Shown here: one piece after another, positions 54,024 to 61,913 of the stretch
Layout: the number at the start of each line of letters is the position of its first letter
Position numbering within the stretch: the first letter of the stretch is position 1
Assembly: GCF_921292975.1 (NCBI RefSeq)
Contig: NZ_CAKLCM010000003.1
Coordinates: 1,426,001-1,490,000, forward strand
Source of the DNA: Vibrio hippocampi
GTDB taxonomy: Bacteria; Pseudomonadota; Gammaproteobacteria; Enterobacterales; Vibrionaceae
Length of the DNA: 64,000 nt
Direction of reading: 5' to 3'
Position numbers and translations under genes: made by a program
Notes under the pieces: generated by a model
The model's input: the letters and a program-made list of their open reading frames with translations, nothing else
What the model was told of the DNA's origin: nothing
Database searches by the model: none

Positions 54024-54449
54024 TTGAACATTAAAAACATACTCATACTGCTTGTACTCGCCACTGGACTGGGTTTTATTCTGCCCACAGTGTGGCAATC
54101 CATCTCTGAACCGACTCCGGATCTCAGTCAATACTGCATGCTCTCTGATCAAGTCTGTCAGCAAGGTGAGGTCAAAATCAGGCTCGACCATGTCTATGTC
54201 CATCCACTGACCGCAACCCCTGTCGAGGTCTTCTGGCCAAACGCAACCACGGACGAACTGTCGATGTCTTTACAAGGTGTTGAAATGAATATGGGACAAG
54301 TGCAGGTCAAGCTAACCATGATCAAACCTGATGTGTTTCAAGGAGATATCCTGCTCCCTATTTGCAGTGAATCGCAAATGACTTGGTATGGGTCGATTAC
54401 TGATGGTCAAAAAACCGTACAAACCGCATTGAGGATGAAAGAGCGATGA
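54024..54449 (+). CDS. Exported or membrane-anchored protein of unknown function, upstream of SCO
   Basis: 141 residues if translation starts at the TTG at 54024 (MNIKNILILLVLATGLGF); no ATG is available upstream in frame and no clear ribosome-binding site is seen. The N-terminal hydrophobic helix serves as signal or anchor. The periplasmic part has two cysteine-containing segments (YCMLSDQVCQQGEVKI; LPICSESQMTWYG) and several Met residues. It overlaps the SCO gene by four bases (ATGA), so it is translationally coupled to copper or oxidase assembly. I do not recognise the family; a metal-handling accessory role is inferred from context. Confidence 0.7.
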   Translation: MNIKNILILLVLATGLGFILPTVWQSISEPTPDLSQYCMLSDQVCQQGEVKIRLDHVYVHPLTATPVEVFWPNATTDELSMSLQGVEMNMGQVQVKLTMIKPDVFQGDILLPICSESQMTWYGSITDGQKTVQTALRMKER

Positions 54450-55072
54450 AATTCAAGTGGTTATTATTGGCACTCGCGGCCTTTGTTTTAGGGATTTCGA
54501 GCAAGCTTTATCTTGATTATCACACCCAACAGAAAAAAATGGATCAACTGGCGCAAGTACCCGATTCTGTGCTTTATGGTAAGCACAACCGACCTGTCAC
54601 GCTATTTGCCGCAAGCGATCCAAGAATCCGTATTCTCTATTTTGGCTTTACCCGCTGCCCCGATGTCTGCCCAACCTCTCTTGCTATGTTAGCTGGCGCG
54701 CTAAATCAATTGGAGGTCGACACTCTTGATCAAATTTGGCCGATATTTATTTCACTCGATCCTGAGCGTGATAGCGCAGAAGCCGCGTCCGAATATGCCG
54801 GATATTTCCATCCACGAATTGATGGTCTGTCGGCACCGTTAAACATTACTCAACCGCTTGCTCATCAGTACGGTGTGATTTTTCGCAAAACCGAACTCGA
54901 AGACTCCAAGTTGGGCTATACACTCGACCACAGCTCATATTTCTATATTTTACAACCCGATGGCTCGCTAATCGAAAAAGTACCACATACCCTGACACCC
55001 GCTCCATTGCTTGAGGCAATACGTCGCGTCACCCAAAAACAATACATCCAGAAACAATACATCCAAAAATAA
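54446..55072 (+). CDS. SCO1/SenC family copper chaperone for cytochrome oxidase
   Basis: 208 residues. The N-terminal membrane anchor is LLLALAAFVLGISSKLYL. The thioredoxin-like domain has the copper ligands in FGFTRCPDVCPTSLAML (CxxxC) and the distal His in YTLDHSSYFYILQPDG, with FISLDPERDSAE between. It inserts copper into the CuA site of cytochrome c oxidase or reduces its thiols. The C terminus ends in a repeated Q-Y-I-Q-K created by a 15-bp tandem array running through the stop codon. It is coupled with the upstream gene and followed 45 bp later by PCuAC. Confidence 0.92.
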   Translation: MKFKWLLLALAAFVLGISSKLYLDYHTQQKKMDQLAQVPDSVLYGKHNRPVTLFAASDPRIRILYFGFTRCPDVCPTSLAMLAGALNQLEVDTLDQIWPIFISLDPERDSAEAASEYAGYFHPRIDGLSAPLNITQPLAHQYGVIFRKTELEDSKLGYTLDHSSYFYILQPDGSLIEKVPHTLTPAPLLEAIRRVTQKQYIQKQYIQK

Positions 55073-55081
55073 TGCACCTAA
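55037..55081. repeat. Tandem repeat, 3 x 15 bp, through a stop codon
   Basis: AAACAATACATCCAG, AAACAATACATCCAA and AAATAATGCACCTAA. The third unit holds the SCO stop codon. Confidence 0.9.
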
Positions 55082-55116
55082 AACTAAAGTAGCCAAGCAC
55101 AAAAATAGGATCACTT

Positions 55117-55566
55117 ATGAAGCTCAACTCCCTTATCCTGACCTTATTAGCCCTAAGTCCATTCGCCAATGCCACGCAATGGCTGGAGGTTGAGAATGCT
55201 TATGTCAGAGCAACACCGCCTCACGCCACCACCAGCGCCATGTTTGCTACCATTCACAACAACAGCGACCGCGACCGAACTCTGGTGAGTGCAACGACAG
55301 ATTTAGCCCAAGTGGTCGAGCTTCATGATGTCATCATGGACGGAGATATGATGCAAATGCGTCAAATTAGCCGCATTAGCATCCCCGCGAGCCAATCCGT
55401 TGCGCTGGCGCCAGGCAGTCTGCATGTGATGCTACTGGATCTACTGGGTCCACTCAAAGAAGGGCAACAGGTAGCGATCACTTTGACGTTTGCCGACAAT
55501 GAAACGGTGACGTTACAGGTGCCGGTGAAAAAGGTGATGGCGGGTATGAAGATGAAGCATCACTGA
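55117..55566 (+). CDS. PCuAC family periplasmic copper chaperone
   Basis: 149 residues. The signal peptide ends at about residue 19 (ALSPFANA). The cupredoxin-like fold has the Cu(I) site of the family: Met in ATTSAMFATIHNN, His in QVVELHDVIMDGDMMQM, and the H-x-M of PGSLHVMLLDLLGPL. The tail MAGMKMKHH gives additional ligands. It delivers copper to SCO and cytochrome oxidase in the periplasm and is likely in one operon with the two genes upstream. Confidence 0.93.
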   Translation: MKLNSLILTLLALSPFANATQWLEVENAYVRATPPHATTSAMFATIHNNSDRDRTLVSATTDLAQVVELHDVIMDGDMMQMRQISRISIPASQSVALAPGSLHVMLLDLLGPLKEGQQVAITLTFADNETVTLQVPVKKVMAGMKMKHH

Positions 55567-55716
55567 CGCAACAACAACGATTACTGCTCAATAACAGTGC
55601 AATAAAATTTATTTAATACAATCACCTAGCTCTCTCATCCCATAGAGCCTCAATTTCGCACCTTGGCATAGTCATTGCCTAGTTAACTCCATCTAAATTC
55701 AAATAGGGTTACTATT

Positions 55717-56124
55717 ATGTCTACCGATGCGATCACCTTTCACATGGTTGAAAACGGTCCCACCCCCGTTGCACCATTCAGCCATGCCACAGAATCTGGA
55801 GGCTTTGTCTTTGTAACAGGTCAAATGCCCGATCAGCCCGGCACACCCGGCGTCTTGCCCGATACAATTGAAGAGCAAACCGACAATGTGATGAGCAATC
55901 TCAGCACAGTACTGGATGGCTTAGGACTTGGCTTGCAAGATGTGGTGATGGTTCGAGTGTTTCTTACTCGTTTCCAGCAAGACTATGCTCGCTTTAACGC
56001 AAAATACAAAACCTATTTTGCCGAGGGATGCCTACCCGCACGCACTTGCGTTGGAGTCACTGGATTAGCATACGATGCCTTGGTAGAGATTGACCTCGTG
56101 GTGCGTCGACCGACCGTATCCTAA
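55717..56124 (+). CDS. RidA (YjgF) family protein
   Basis: 135 residues. ISPSHA-like start (NGPTPVAPFSHATESGGFVFVTGQMPDQPGTPGVLPDTIEEQTDNVMSNLSTVLDGLGLGLQDVVMVRVFLTRF) and the ending PARTCVGVTGLAYDALVEIDLVV, with the Arg that binds imine carboxylates and the Glu of the family. RidA members deaminate reactive enamines and imines, although several subgroups have other roles. Cytoplasmic trimer. AGGGTTACTATT precedes the start. Single gene. Confidence 0.92.
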   Translation: MSTDAITFHMVENGPTPVAPFSHATESGGFVFVTGQMPDQPGTPGVLPDTIEEQTDNVMSNLSTVLDGLGLGLQDVVMVRVFLTRFQQDYARFNAKYKTYFAEGCLPARTCVGVTGLAYDALVEIDLVVRRPTVS

Positions 56125-56225
56125 AACGTGAAAAACATGCGTGAGAAAAGTGCATGTGAAAATGCTACCCAACACTAAAATGCGATGTTAAATCAGCCAC
56201 TTTTGAAGTCGTTACTACTCTCTAT

Positions 56226-56251
56226 TTATCAGCCAAACTTATCAGCCAAGT
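56226..56251. repeat. Tandem repeat, 2 x 13 bp
   Basis: TTATCAGCCAAAC and TTATCAGCCAAGT in the glpK upstream region. Confidence 0.75.
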
Positions 56252-56342
56252 AAATCTCGTTAAAACTCACATCTTTGAGTTGCTTGGCTATAAGTTTGCC
56301 CTGTTCTCGCTAGACTAGAAGTATAAAAACAAGGGGGTAGTT

Positions 56343-57851
56343 ATGACCCAGCAAACCTATATTGTGGCACTTGATCAAGGCACAACCAGTTCAAGAGCCG
56401 TTGTCCTCGATCACGATGCCAATATTGTCAGCGTCGCACAGCGTGAGTTTAGCCAACTCTATCCTCAAGCAGGGTGGGTAGAACATGATCCCATGGAAAT
56501 TTGGGCGACTCAAAGCTCAACACTCGTCGAAGCGTTAGCGCAAGCCGGTATCAACAATAACCAAGTGGCGGCGATTGGTATTACCAATCAGCGAGAAACC
56601 ACCATTGTCTGGAATCGCCATACTGGAAAGCCGATATACAACGCGATTGTCTGGCAATGTCGTCGTACAGCGGATATTTGCGACCAATTGAAAAGTCAGG
56701 GGCTTGAGAACTATGTCCGAGAGCAGACCGGTTTACTGCTGGACCCTTACTTCTCCGCCACAAAAATTCAGTGGATTTTAGACAATGTTGAGGGTGCCAG
56801 AGAGTTGGCGGACGCCGGCGATCTGCTGTTTGGCACCGTGGATACTTGGCTAGTCTGGAAACTCACCGAAGGGCGTGTCCACGCGACGGATTACACTAAT
56901 GCATCACGCACTATGCTGTTCAACATTGACCAACATTGCTGGGACCAAACGCTACTTGATGCACTCAATATCCCTCTAAGCATGATGCCAGAAGTCAAAG
57001 CCTCATCATGCCTCTACGGTCAAACCAACCTCGGAGGTAAAGGCGGCGCGCATATTCCTATCGCGGGTATCGCCGGAGATCAACAAGCGGCGCTATTTGG
57101 ACATCTGTGTGTCGAGGCAGGTCAAGCCAAGAACACCTATGGAACTGGCTGTTTTCTACTGATGAATACTGGCAAAGAAAAAGTGCTGTCGCAAAACGGT
57201 CTGCTGACCACGCTCGCTTGCGATAAACAGGGGCAGCCAGTCTATGCGCTTGAGGGGTCGGTGTTTATGGGAGGCGCTGCCATCCAGTGGTTAAGAGACG
57301 AAATGAAACTTCTCGCCGACGCGAAAGATTCTGAATACTTTGCCACCAAGGTCGACTCTTCCGATGGCGTTTATGTGGTTCCCGCCTTTACCGGTTTGGG
57401 AGCGCCTCACTGGGAACCCCATGCTCAAGGAACCATTGTCGGTCTGACGCGAGGCACCAATTCCAATCATATCATTCGAGCGACGCTAGAAAGTATCGCC
57501 TACCAAACCCATGATGTGTTAACAGCGATGCAAGCGGATGCCAATATTACCCTAACCCACCTCAAGGTAGACGGAGGTGCCGTCGCCAATAACTTCCTTA
57601 TGCAGTTCCAAGCGGATCTACTGAACACTCTCGTCGAGCGCCCTAAGGTAACGGAAGTGACCGCACTAGGCGCTGCCTACCTTGCCGGTATCGCTGTTGG
57701 CTATTGGCAAGCTCTTGAAGAACTGGAAAACAAGGCTGAGATTGACACCTTATTTCAACCTCATCCTGACGATGACAAACGACAGCGTCGCTATCAAGGC
57801 TGGCAACATGCGATCAAATGTGCGCAGTTTTGGGCTAAGAATGCAGACTGA
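56343..57851 (+). CDS. glpK: Glycerol kinase GlpK
   Basis: 502 residues, the size of GlpK. It phosphorylates glycerol to sn-glycerol 3-phosphate with ATP. FGGY-kinase motifs are [17 protein letters not shown] (phosphate loop), [61 protein letters not shown] and [21 protein letters not shown]. It is followed 94 bp later by glpD. The pair makes dihydroxyacetone phosphate from glycerol. No glpF or glpR is visible. The stop codon is inside a 14-bp tandem array. Confidence 0.97.
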   Translation: MTQQTYIVALDQGTTSSRAVVLDHDANIVSVAQREFSQLYPQAGWVEHDPMEIWATQSSTLVEALAQAGINNNQVAAIGITNQRETTIVWNRHTGKPIYNAIVWQCRRTADICDQLKSQGLENYVREQTGLLLDPYFSATKIQWILDNVEGARELADAGDLLFGTVDTWLVWKLTEGRVHATDYTNASRTMLFNIDQHCWDQTLLDALNIPLSMMPEVKASSCLYGQTNLGGKGGAHIPIAGIAGDQQAALFGHLCVEAGQAKNTYGTGCFLLMNTGKEKVLSQNGLLTTLACDKQGQPVYALEGSVFMGGAAIQWLRDEMKLLADAKDSEYFATKVDSSDGVYVVPAFTGLGAPHWEPHAQGTIVGLTRGTNSNHIIRATLESIAYQTHDVLTAMQADANITLTHLKVDGGAVANNFLMQFQADLLNTLVERPKVTEVTALGAAYLAGIAVGYWQALEELENKAEIDTLFQPHPDDDKRQRRYQGWQHAIKCAQFWAKNAD

Positions 57852-57903
57852 TGTATCGCTATTGATACATGGATATTGATGCACGGATATTGATGTAAAA
57901 GCC
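57848..57903. repeat. Tandem repeat, 4 x 14 bp, through a stop codon
   Basis: CTGATGTATCGCTA, TTGATACATGGATA, TTGATGCACGGATA and TTGATGTAAAAGCC. The first contains the glpK stop codon and the array fills much of the glpK-glpD gap. Confidence 0.85.
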
Positions 57904-57945
57904 ATCCACTTAGGTATCAATATTAAAAAGTGACTGGGGGAAAGT

Positions 57946-59511
57946 ATGCAATTAAACGCAACAACAGGACACCCAAAAAGCGAGGATACTAAAAGCCACG
58001 ATACAAAAAGTTCCGGAATAAAAAGCTTCGATATTATTGTTATCGGTGGCGGTATCAATGGCGCAGGGATTGCTGCGGAATGTGCAGCGCAAGGTTTAAA
58101 AGTTGCGCTGTTTGAAGCGAAAGACTTCGCATGCGCGACTTCTTCCGCCAGTTCCAAACTGATTCATGGCGGTCTGCGGTACTTAGAGCATTACGAATTT
58201 AGATTAGTGTCGGAAGCACTGGCTGAACGGGAAGTATTGTTACAAAAGGCTCCCCATATCGCCTACCCGATGCGCTTTTGTCTCCCTCATCGACCTTTTT
58301 TACGACCGAAATGGATGATCCGCTGTGGGCTGTTTCTCTATGACCACTTAGGAAAACGTACCACCTTACCTGCGAGTCAGCAGATCCGTTTCCCAACCAA
58401 CACTCCACTTAAAAGTGAGTTCACCGACGGCTTTGAATATTCAGATTGCTGGGTCGATGATGCGCGCTTGGTGATGCTCAATATCCTCGCAGCCAAAAAT
58501 GATGGCGCATGGGTTTGCAACTACTCAAGGGTGGACCAAGCAAGGCGAGAAGGAGACCTCTGGCAGGTTGAAGTCACTGATCAAATGACCAAACAGTCAT
58601 CAAGTTTTCGCGCTAAAGCCGTCGTGAACGCCGCGGGTCCATGGGTTGAGGATCTCTTTCAGCAACAACTCCAATTAGCCTCTCCTCGTCACGTTCGCCT
58701 GATTCAAGGATCACATATCGTTGTGCCGCGACTGGCTCAACAACAAGAGGCCTATATCCTGCAAAATGCCGATAAACGGATCGTATTTGTTATCCCCTAT
58801 CTTGATCAATTTTCGATGATTGGCACCACCGATGTTGAGTACCAAGGCGACCCGTATCAAGTCACTATCACGGATCAAGAGACCGACTACTTGCTCGACG
58901 TCGTCAATCAACACTTTACTCAAACCCTGAGCCGAGACGATATTATTTGGAGCTTTAGTGGAGTAAGACCGCTGTGCGAAGATGAGTCATCCAGTGCCCA
59001 AGCCGTGACTCGCGACTATACCTTAGAGATGGACCAAGGTGAGCTGCAAGCCCCACTACTCTCCATATTTGGTGGCAAACTCACCACCTATCGAAAGCTT
59101 GCTATGGCAGCGACGGAGAAACTTCGCCCCTGCTTTCCTGCCATGCTCAATAACTGCACACAAGCCACACCTCTCCCCGGAGGCGACTTAGGGATGAGTC
59201 GAGAGCAGTATCTGCAAACGCTCACAACCCGTTATCCATGGCTAAATGAAAAGCTACTACACCGATATTTCAACCAATTCGGCAGCCATGTTCATTCCCT
59301 GCTTTACGGCATAACTTGCAGCAGTGAACTGGGACTGTGCTTTTCGCAACAGGCCGGCGGCGTTTATCAATGTGAAATCGATTATCTGCTTCAGCAAGAA
59401 CTGGCGATGACGGGGGAAGATGTGCTGTGGCGACGAACTAAATTGGGGCTGTATTTGAGCAAAGAAGAGGCTGATAACGTGACGGATTATGTTAAAGAAA
59501 AGGCGAGGTGA
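57946..59511 (+). CDS. glpD: Aerobic glycerol-3-phosphate dehydrogenase GlpD
   Basis: 521 residues. The N-terminal 28 residues are hydrophilic and repeat-derived (SEDTKSHDTKSSGIKSF). The FAD-binding motif is DIIVIGGGINGAGIAAECAAQG, then CATSSASSKLIHGGLRYLEHYEF, the substrate region of GlpD. The FAD C-terminal motif is LLSIFGGKLTTYRKLAMAATEKL. It oxidises glycerol 3-phosphate to dihydroxyacetone phosphate, passing electrons to quinone at the inner membrane. The start is preceded by GGGGGAAAGT. It is downstream of glpK in the same direction. Confidence 0.97.
   Translation: MQLNATTGHPKSEDTKSHDTKSSGIKSFDIIVIGGGINGAGIAAECAAQGLKVALFEAKDFACATSSASSKLIHGGLRYLEHYEFRLVSEALAEREVLLQKAPHIAYPMRFCLPHRPFLRPKWMIRCGLFLYDHLGKRTTLPASQQIRFPTNTPLKSEFTDGFEYSDCWVDDARLVMLNILAAKNDGAWVCNYSRVDQARREGDLWQVEVTDQMTKQSSSFRAKAVVNAAGPWVEDLFQQQLQLASPRHVRLIQGSHIVVPRLAQQQEAYILQNADKRIVFVIPYLDQFSMIGTTDVEYQGDPYQVTITDQETDYLLDVVNQHFTQTLSRDDIIWSFSGVRPLCEDESSSAQAVTRDYTLEMDQGELQAPLLSIFGGKLTTYRKLAMAATEKLRPCFPAMLNNCTQATPLPGGDLGMSREQYLQTLTTRYPWLNEKLLHRYFNQFGSHVHSLLYGITCSSELGLCFSQQAGGVYQCEIDYLLQQELAMTGEDVLWRRTKLGLYLSKEEADNVTDYVKEKAR
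57979..58035. repeat. Coding tandem repeat, about 4 x 15 bp, in glpD
   Basis: Units AGCGAGGATACTAAA, AGCCACGATACAAAA, AGTTCCGGAATAAAA and AGCTTCGATATT, lengthening the GlpD N terminus ahead of the flavin-binding fold. Confidence 0.85.
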
Positions 59512-59584
59512 TCGCTGATTTGATTTAAAAGCTTGGATTCATAAACTTGAGACCAGAAACAAAACCAGTAGGTTGATAAAAATA

Positions 59585-59614
59585 GCGCCTGTTACCTTTA
59601 TATTTAACAGGCGC
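59585..59614 (-). terminator. Terminator of the gamma-glutamyltransferase gene
   Basis: GCGCCTGTTA and TAACAGGCGC (10 bp each) with a 10-base loop. On the minus strand TATTTTTATC follows. Confidence 0.8.
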
Positions 59615-59643
59615 GACGACTATTGAATCAATGGCAAGGATCG

Positions 59644-61401
59644 CTATTGTGCGACAACCAGTCCCTCTCGACGTGGGTCCGCTGCGCCAACCAACTGTTT
59701 ATCTTGCAACTGAATGACTTGAACGCCGGAATTTAAATCCCGAATTTTAGTTTTAAAGCCAATCTGCTCTAACTTCGGCGCCCAACGCTCTGCGTCTGTT
59801 CCTTTCTCCAACTCAAAAGTACCAAAACGATTATTCATATTCGGTAGATTCACCGCTTGCTGAAGATCGAGCCCCCAATCCAAATGCGCAATCAGAGTTT
59901 TAGCGACATAGCCAATAATCTGGCTGCCTCCCGGCGATCCAATAGCCAGATAAGGCTGACCCTCTTTCAAGACTATGGTCGGAGCCATAGAGGAACGAGG
60001 TCGTTTACCCGGCTCAACGCGATTGGCAATTGGATTGCCTTCTTTATGGGTTCGGAAAGAAAAGTCGGTTAATTCATTATTGAGCAGGAAACCATCCACC
60101 ATTAATCGAGAACCAAAACCGTTCTCTATCGTCGTCGTAATCGACACCATATTCCTTTCGCTATCAACAATAGAAAAATGACTGGTTGATGGCAGCTCTA
60201 TTGATTCATCTAAGGCATAGTTTTGTGCATGCGACCAGGGAGGCGAACCAGCGGCGACCGAAGCGAGAGCTTTTGGCTCTGCCAGCAACTTGGCTCGTTG
60301 TGCTAAATAATCCGCATCTAACAAGCCCGCTGTTGGCATAGGCACAAAATCACTGTCTGCCATATAGCGACCTCTATCGGCAAACGCCAAGCGCGAAGCG
60401 TCACCGATAAGACGCCAACTATCAATGCTATCGACACCATATTGAGCTAATGGGTAGTGTTGAAGCATTCCCAAAATCTGCCCCAACGTTAACGCGCCAG
60501 AGCTAGGCGGTCCCATGCCACAAACAGAATATTGATGATAAGGAGCACATACGGCTGGGCGCTGTTTAGTGGTATAAATCGCTAAATCTGTCAGGCTAAG
60601 AACACCTGGATTAGTGCTATGATTGCTGACCGTATTGACAATATTTTCCGCCACTTTTCCACGGTAAAAAGCTTGCGCTCCCTGCTGAGCGATCGCCGTC
60701 AGCGTATTGGCATAAGCGGGGTTTTTTAGTGTTGCTCCCGCTTGGATAGGCTCACCATCTTGATTAAAAAAATAGCTTTTGGTTGAGGCTGACTGTTGCA
60801 AACGCTGTTGATCTTTCGCCACCAACGCGGCAAGCCGAGGGCTAACCGTAAAACCTGCCGTTGCCAACTCAATCGCTGGTTTAAACAGATCCGCCCAAGG
60901 TAATTTTCCATACTTTTGGTGGCTATCCCACATCAATTTCACTGTGCCCGGAGTACCGACAGAACGTCCTCCCACCACGGCATCATAAAATTTCAGTGGC
61001 TCACCTTCTTTATCCAAAAACAGCTCAGGCGTCGCGGCAAGCGGGGCGGTTTCTCTACCGTCTAACGTTGTGATCGCTTTTTGGCTTTGATCCCAATAAA
61101 CCAAAAATGCACCACCACCAATCCCCGAAGACTGTGGTTCGACCAACCCTAATACCAGTTGGGTCGCCACCATTGCATCAATCGCATTGCCCCCTTGACG
61201 CAGCATTTGAGCACCCGCTTCACTGGCGTATGGATTGGCTGATGCAACCATCCAATCCTGCCCTGTCACCGACTGCTGAGTGGTTAACTCGGTCGATGAT
61301 TCTGGAGCAACGGCATCCGCACTCTGTTGCGCGTACGTCACCATCGGCGTCGCGGTCAATAACGTGCAAAATAGTGTCGTTAACCTTAAACGATAAAACA
61401 T
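59644..61401 (-). CDS. ggt: Gamma-glutamyltransferase
   Basis: 585 residues from the ATG at 61401, which has a near-perfect AAGGAGGT site; the open frame extends upstream to 61530 but without a ribosome-binding site. Signal peptide MFYRLRLTTLFCTLLTATPMVTYA. The precursor is cleaved before the catalytic Thr in ELPSTSHFSIVD (near residue 393 of this start). Also seen are VEPQSSGIGGGAFLVYWD, LDGRETAP, GPPSSGALTLGQILG, ENGFGSRLMVDGFLLNNELTDFSF and GSPGGSQIIGYVAKTLI. It hydrolyses or transfers the glutamyl group of glutathione in the periplasm. Confidence 0.95.
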   Translation of the reverse strand: MFYRLRLTTLFCTLLTATPMVTYAQQSADAVAPESSTELTTQQSVTGQDWMVASANPYASEAGAQMLRQGGNAIDAMVATQLVLGLVEPQSSGIGGGAFLVYWDQSQKAITTLDGRETAPLAATPELFLDKEGEPLKFYDAVVGGRSVGTPGTVKLMWDSHQKYGKLPWADLFKPAIELATAGFTVSPRLAALVAKDQQRLQQSASTKSYFFNQDGEPIQAGATLKNPAYANTLTAIAQQGAQAFYRGKVAENIVNTVSNHSTNPGVLSLTDLAIYTTKQRPAVCAPYHQYSVCGMGPPSSGALTLGQILGMLQHYPLAQYGVDSIDSWRLIGDASRLAFADRGRYMADSDFVPMPTAGLLDADYLAQRAKLLAEPKALASVAAGSPPWSHAQNYALDESIELPSTSHFSIVDSERNMVSITTTIENGFGSRLMVDGFLLNNELTDFSFRTHKEGNPIANRVEPGKRPRSSMAPTIVLKEGQPYLAIGSPGGSQIIGYVAKTLIAHLDWGLDLQQAVNLPNMNNRFGTFELEKGTDAERWAPKLEQIGFKTKIRDLNSGVQVIQLQDKQLVGAADPRREGLVVAQ

Positions 61402-61579
61402 AGTACCTCCTTGTAAGCCTTGTGATTTTTTCCAGACATAACCCCAGCATAGCAACAAGGACAGCCTCAATAACAATAAATAATCAATATCATCACTCCC
61501 CTCGGTGGGCGACTGCTGGCAATTCATCACCAGAATGCTATTATCCCGTGGTCAATTGACACCTTGTTTATAATAATTT

Positions 61580-61631
61580 CTTTATAAACTTTCTTTATAG
61601 ACTTTCTTTATAAACTTTCTTTATAAACATA
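61580..61631. repeat. Tandem repeat, 4 x 13 bp
   Basis: CTTTATAAACTTT, CTTTATAGACTTT, CTTTATAAACTTT and CTTTATAAACATA, immediately upstream of a strong ribosome-binding site for a short ORF. Confidence 0.92.
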
Positions 61632-61646
61632 GCTTAGGAGGATTTC

Positions 61647-61691
61647 ATGATTGTAATGCACACCCACCCGGTAAAAGTGGCGGTTATTTAA
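61647..61691 (+). CDS. Possible leader peptide of 14 residues
   Basis: The ORF M-I-V-M-H-T-H-P-V-K-V-A-V-I follows AGGAGG at an ideal 5-base spacing. It lies 222 bp upstream of rsgA on the same strand, after the AT-rich 13-bp array. Too short for a normal gene, it has the form of a regulatory leader peptide. I recognise no family. It is real as an ORF with a good site; function is inference. Confidence 0.45.
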   Translation: MIVMHTHPVKVAVI

Positions 61692-61732
61692 TTAATTTAG
61701 CGAATCTTTGTTACTTCATTCTATTTACAACA

Positions 61733-61849
61733 ATGTCGCTTATCCTACCTGCCCATTTACCCGGTGTTTATAACCGGGGTCTCCGTGCTTTTAGTCAACT
61801 TACCGCTTTTCGTAAACTGACAAGTTTTGGCACACTTACAAAAAAGTAA
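61733..61849 (+). CDS. Possible small ORF of 38 residues upstream of rsgA
   Basis: ATG at 61733 to TAA at 61847, beginning MSLILPAHLPGVYNRG and ending in a basic segment (FGTLTKK). No ribosome-binding site is visible. ACCCGGT and AACCGGGGT within it can pair as a hairpin (about 61752-61774), and CTTAC AAAAAA GTAAG pairs at its 3' end. It may therefore be structured leader RNA rather than coding. Confidence 0.25.
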   Translation: MSLILPAHLPGVYNRGLRAFSQLTAFRKLTSFGTLTKK

Positions 61850-61913
61850 GCTCCTGACCCTTTGAATTTTTGCTGATTTACGCAATTAATTTATGCCATC
61901 AATAGGACTTACA

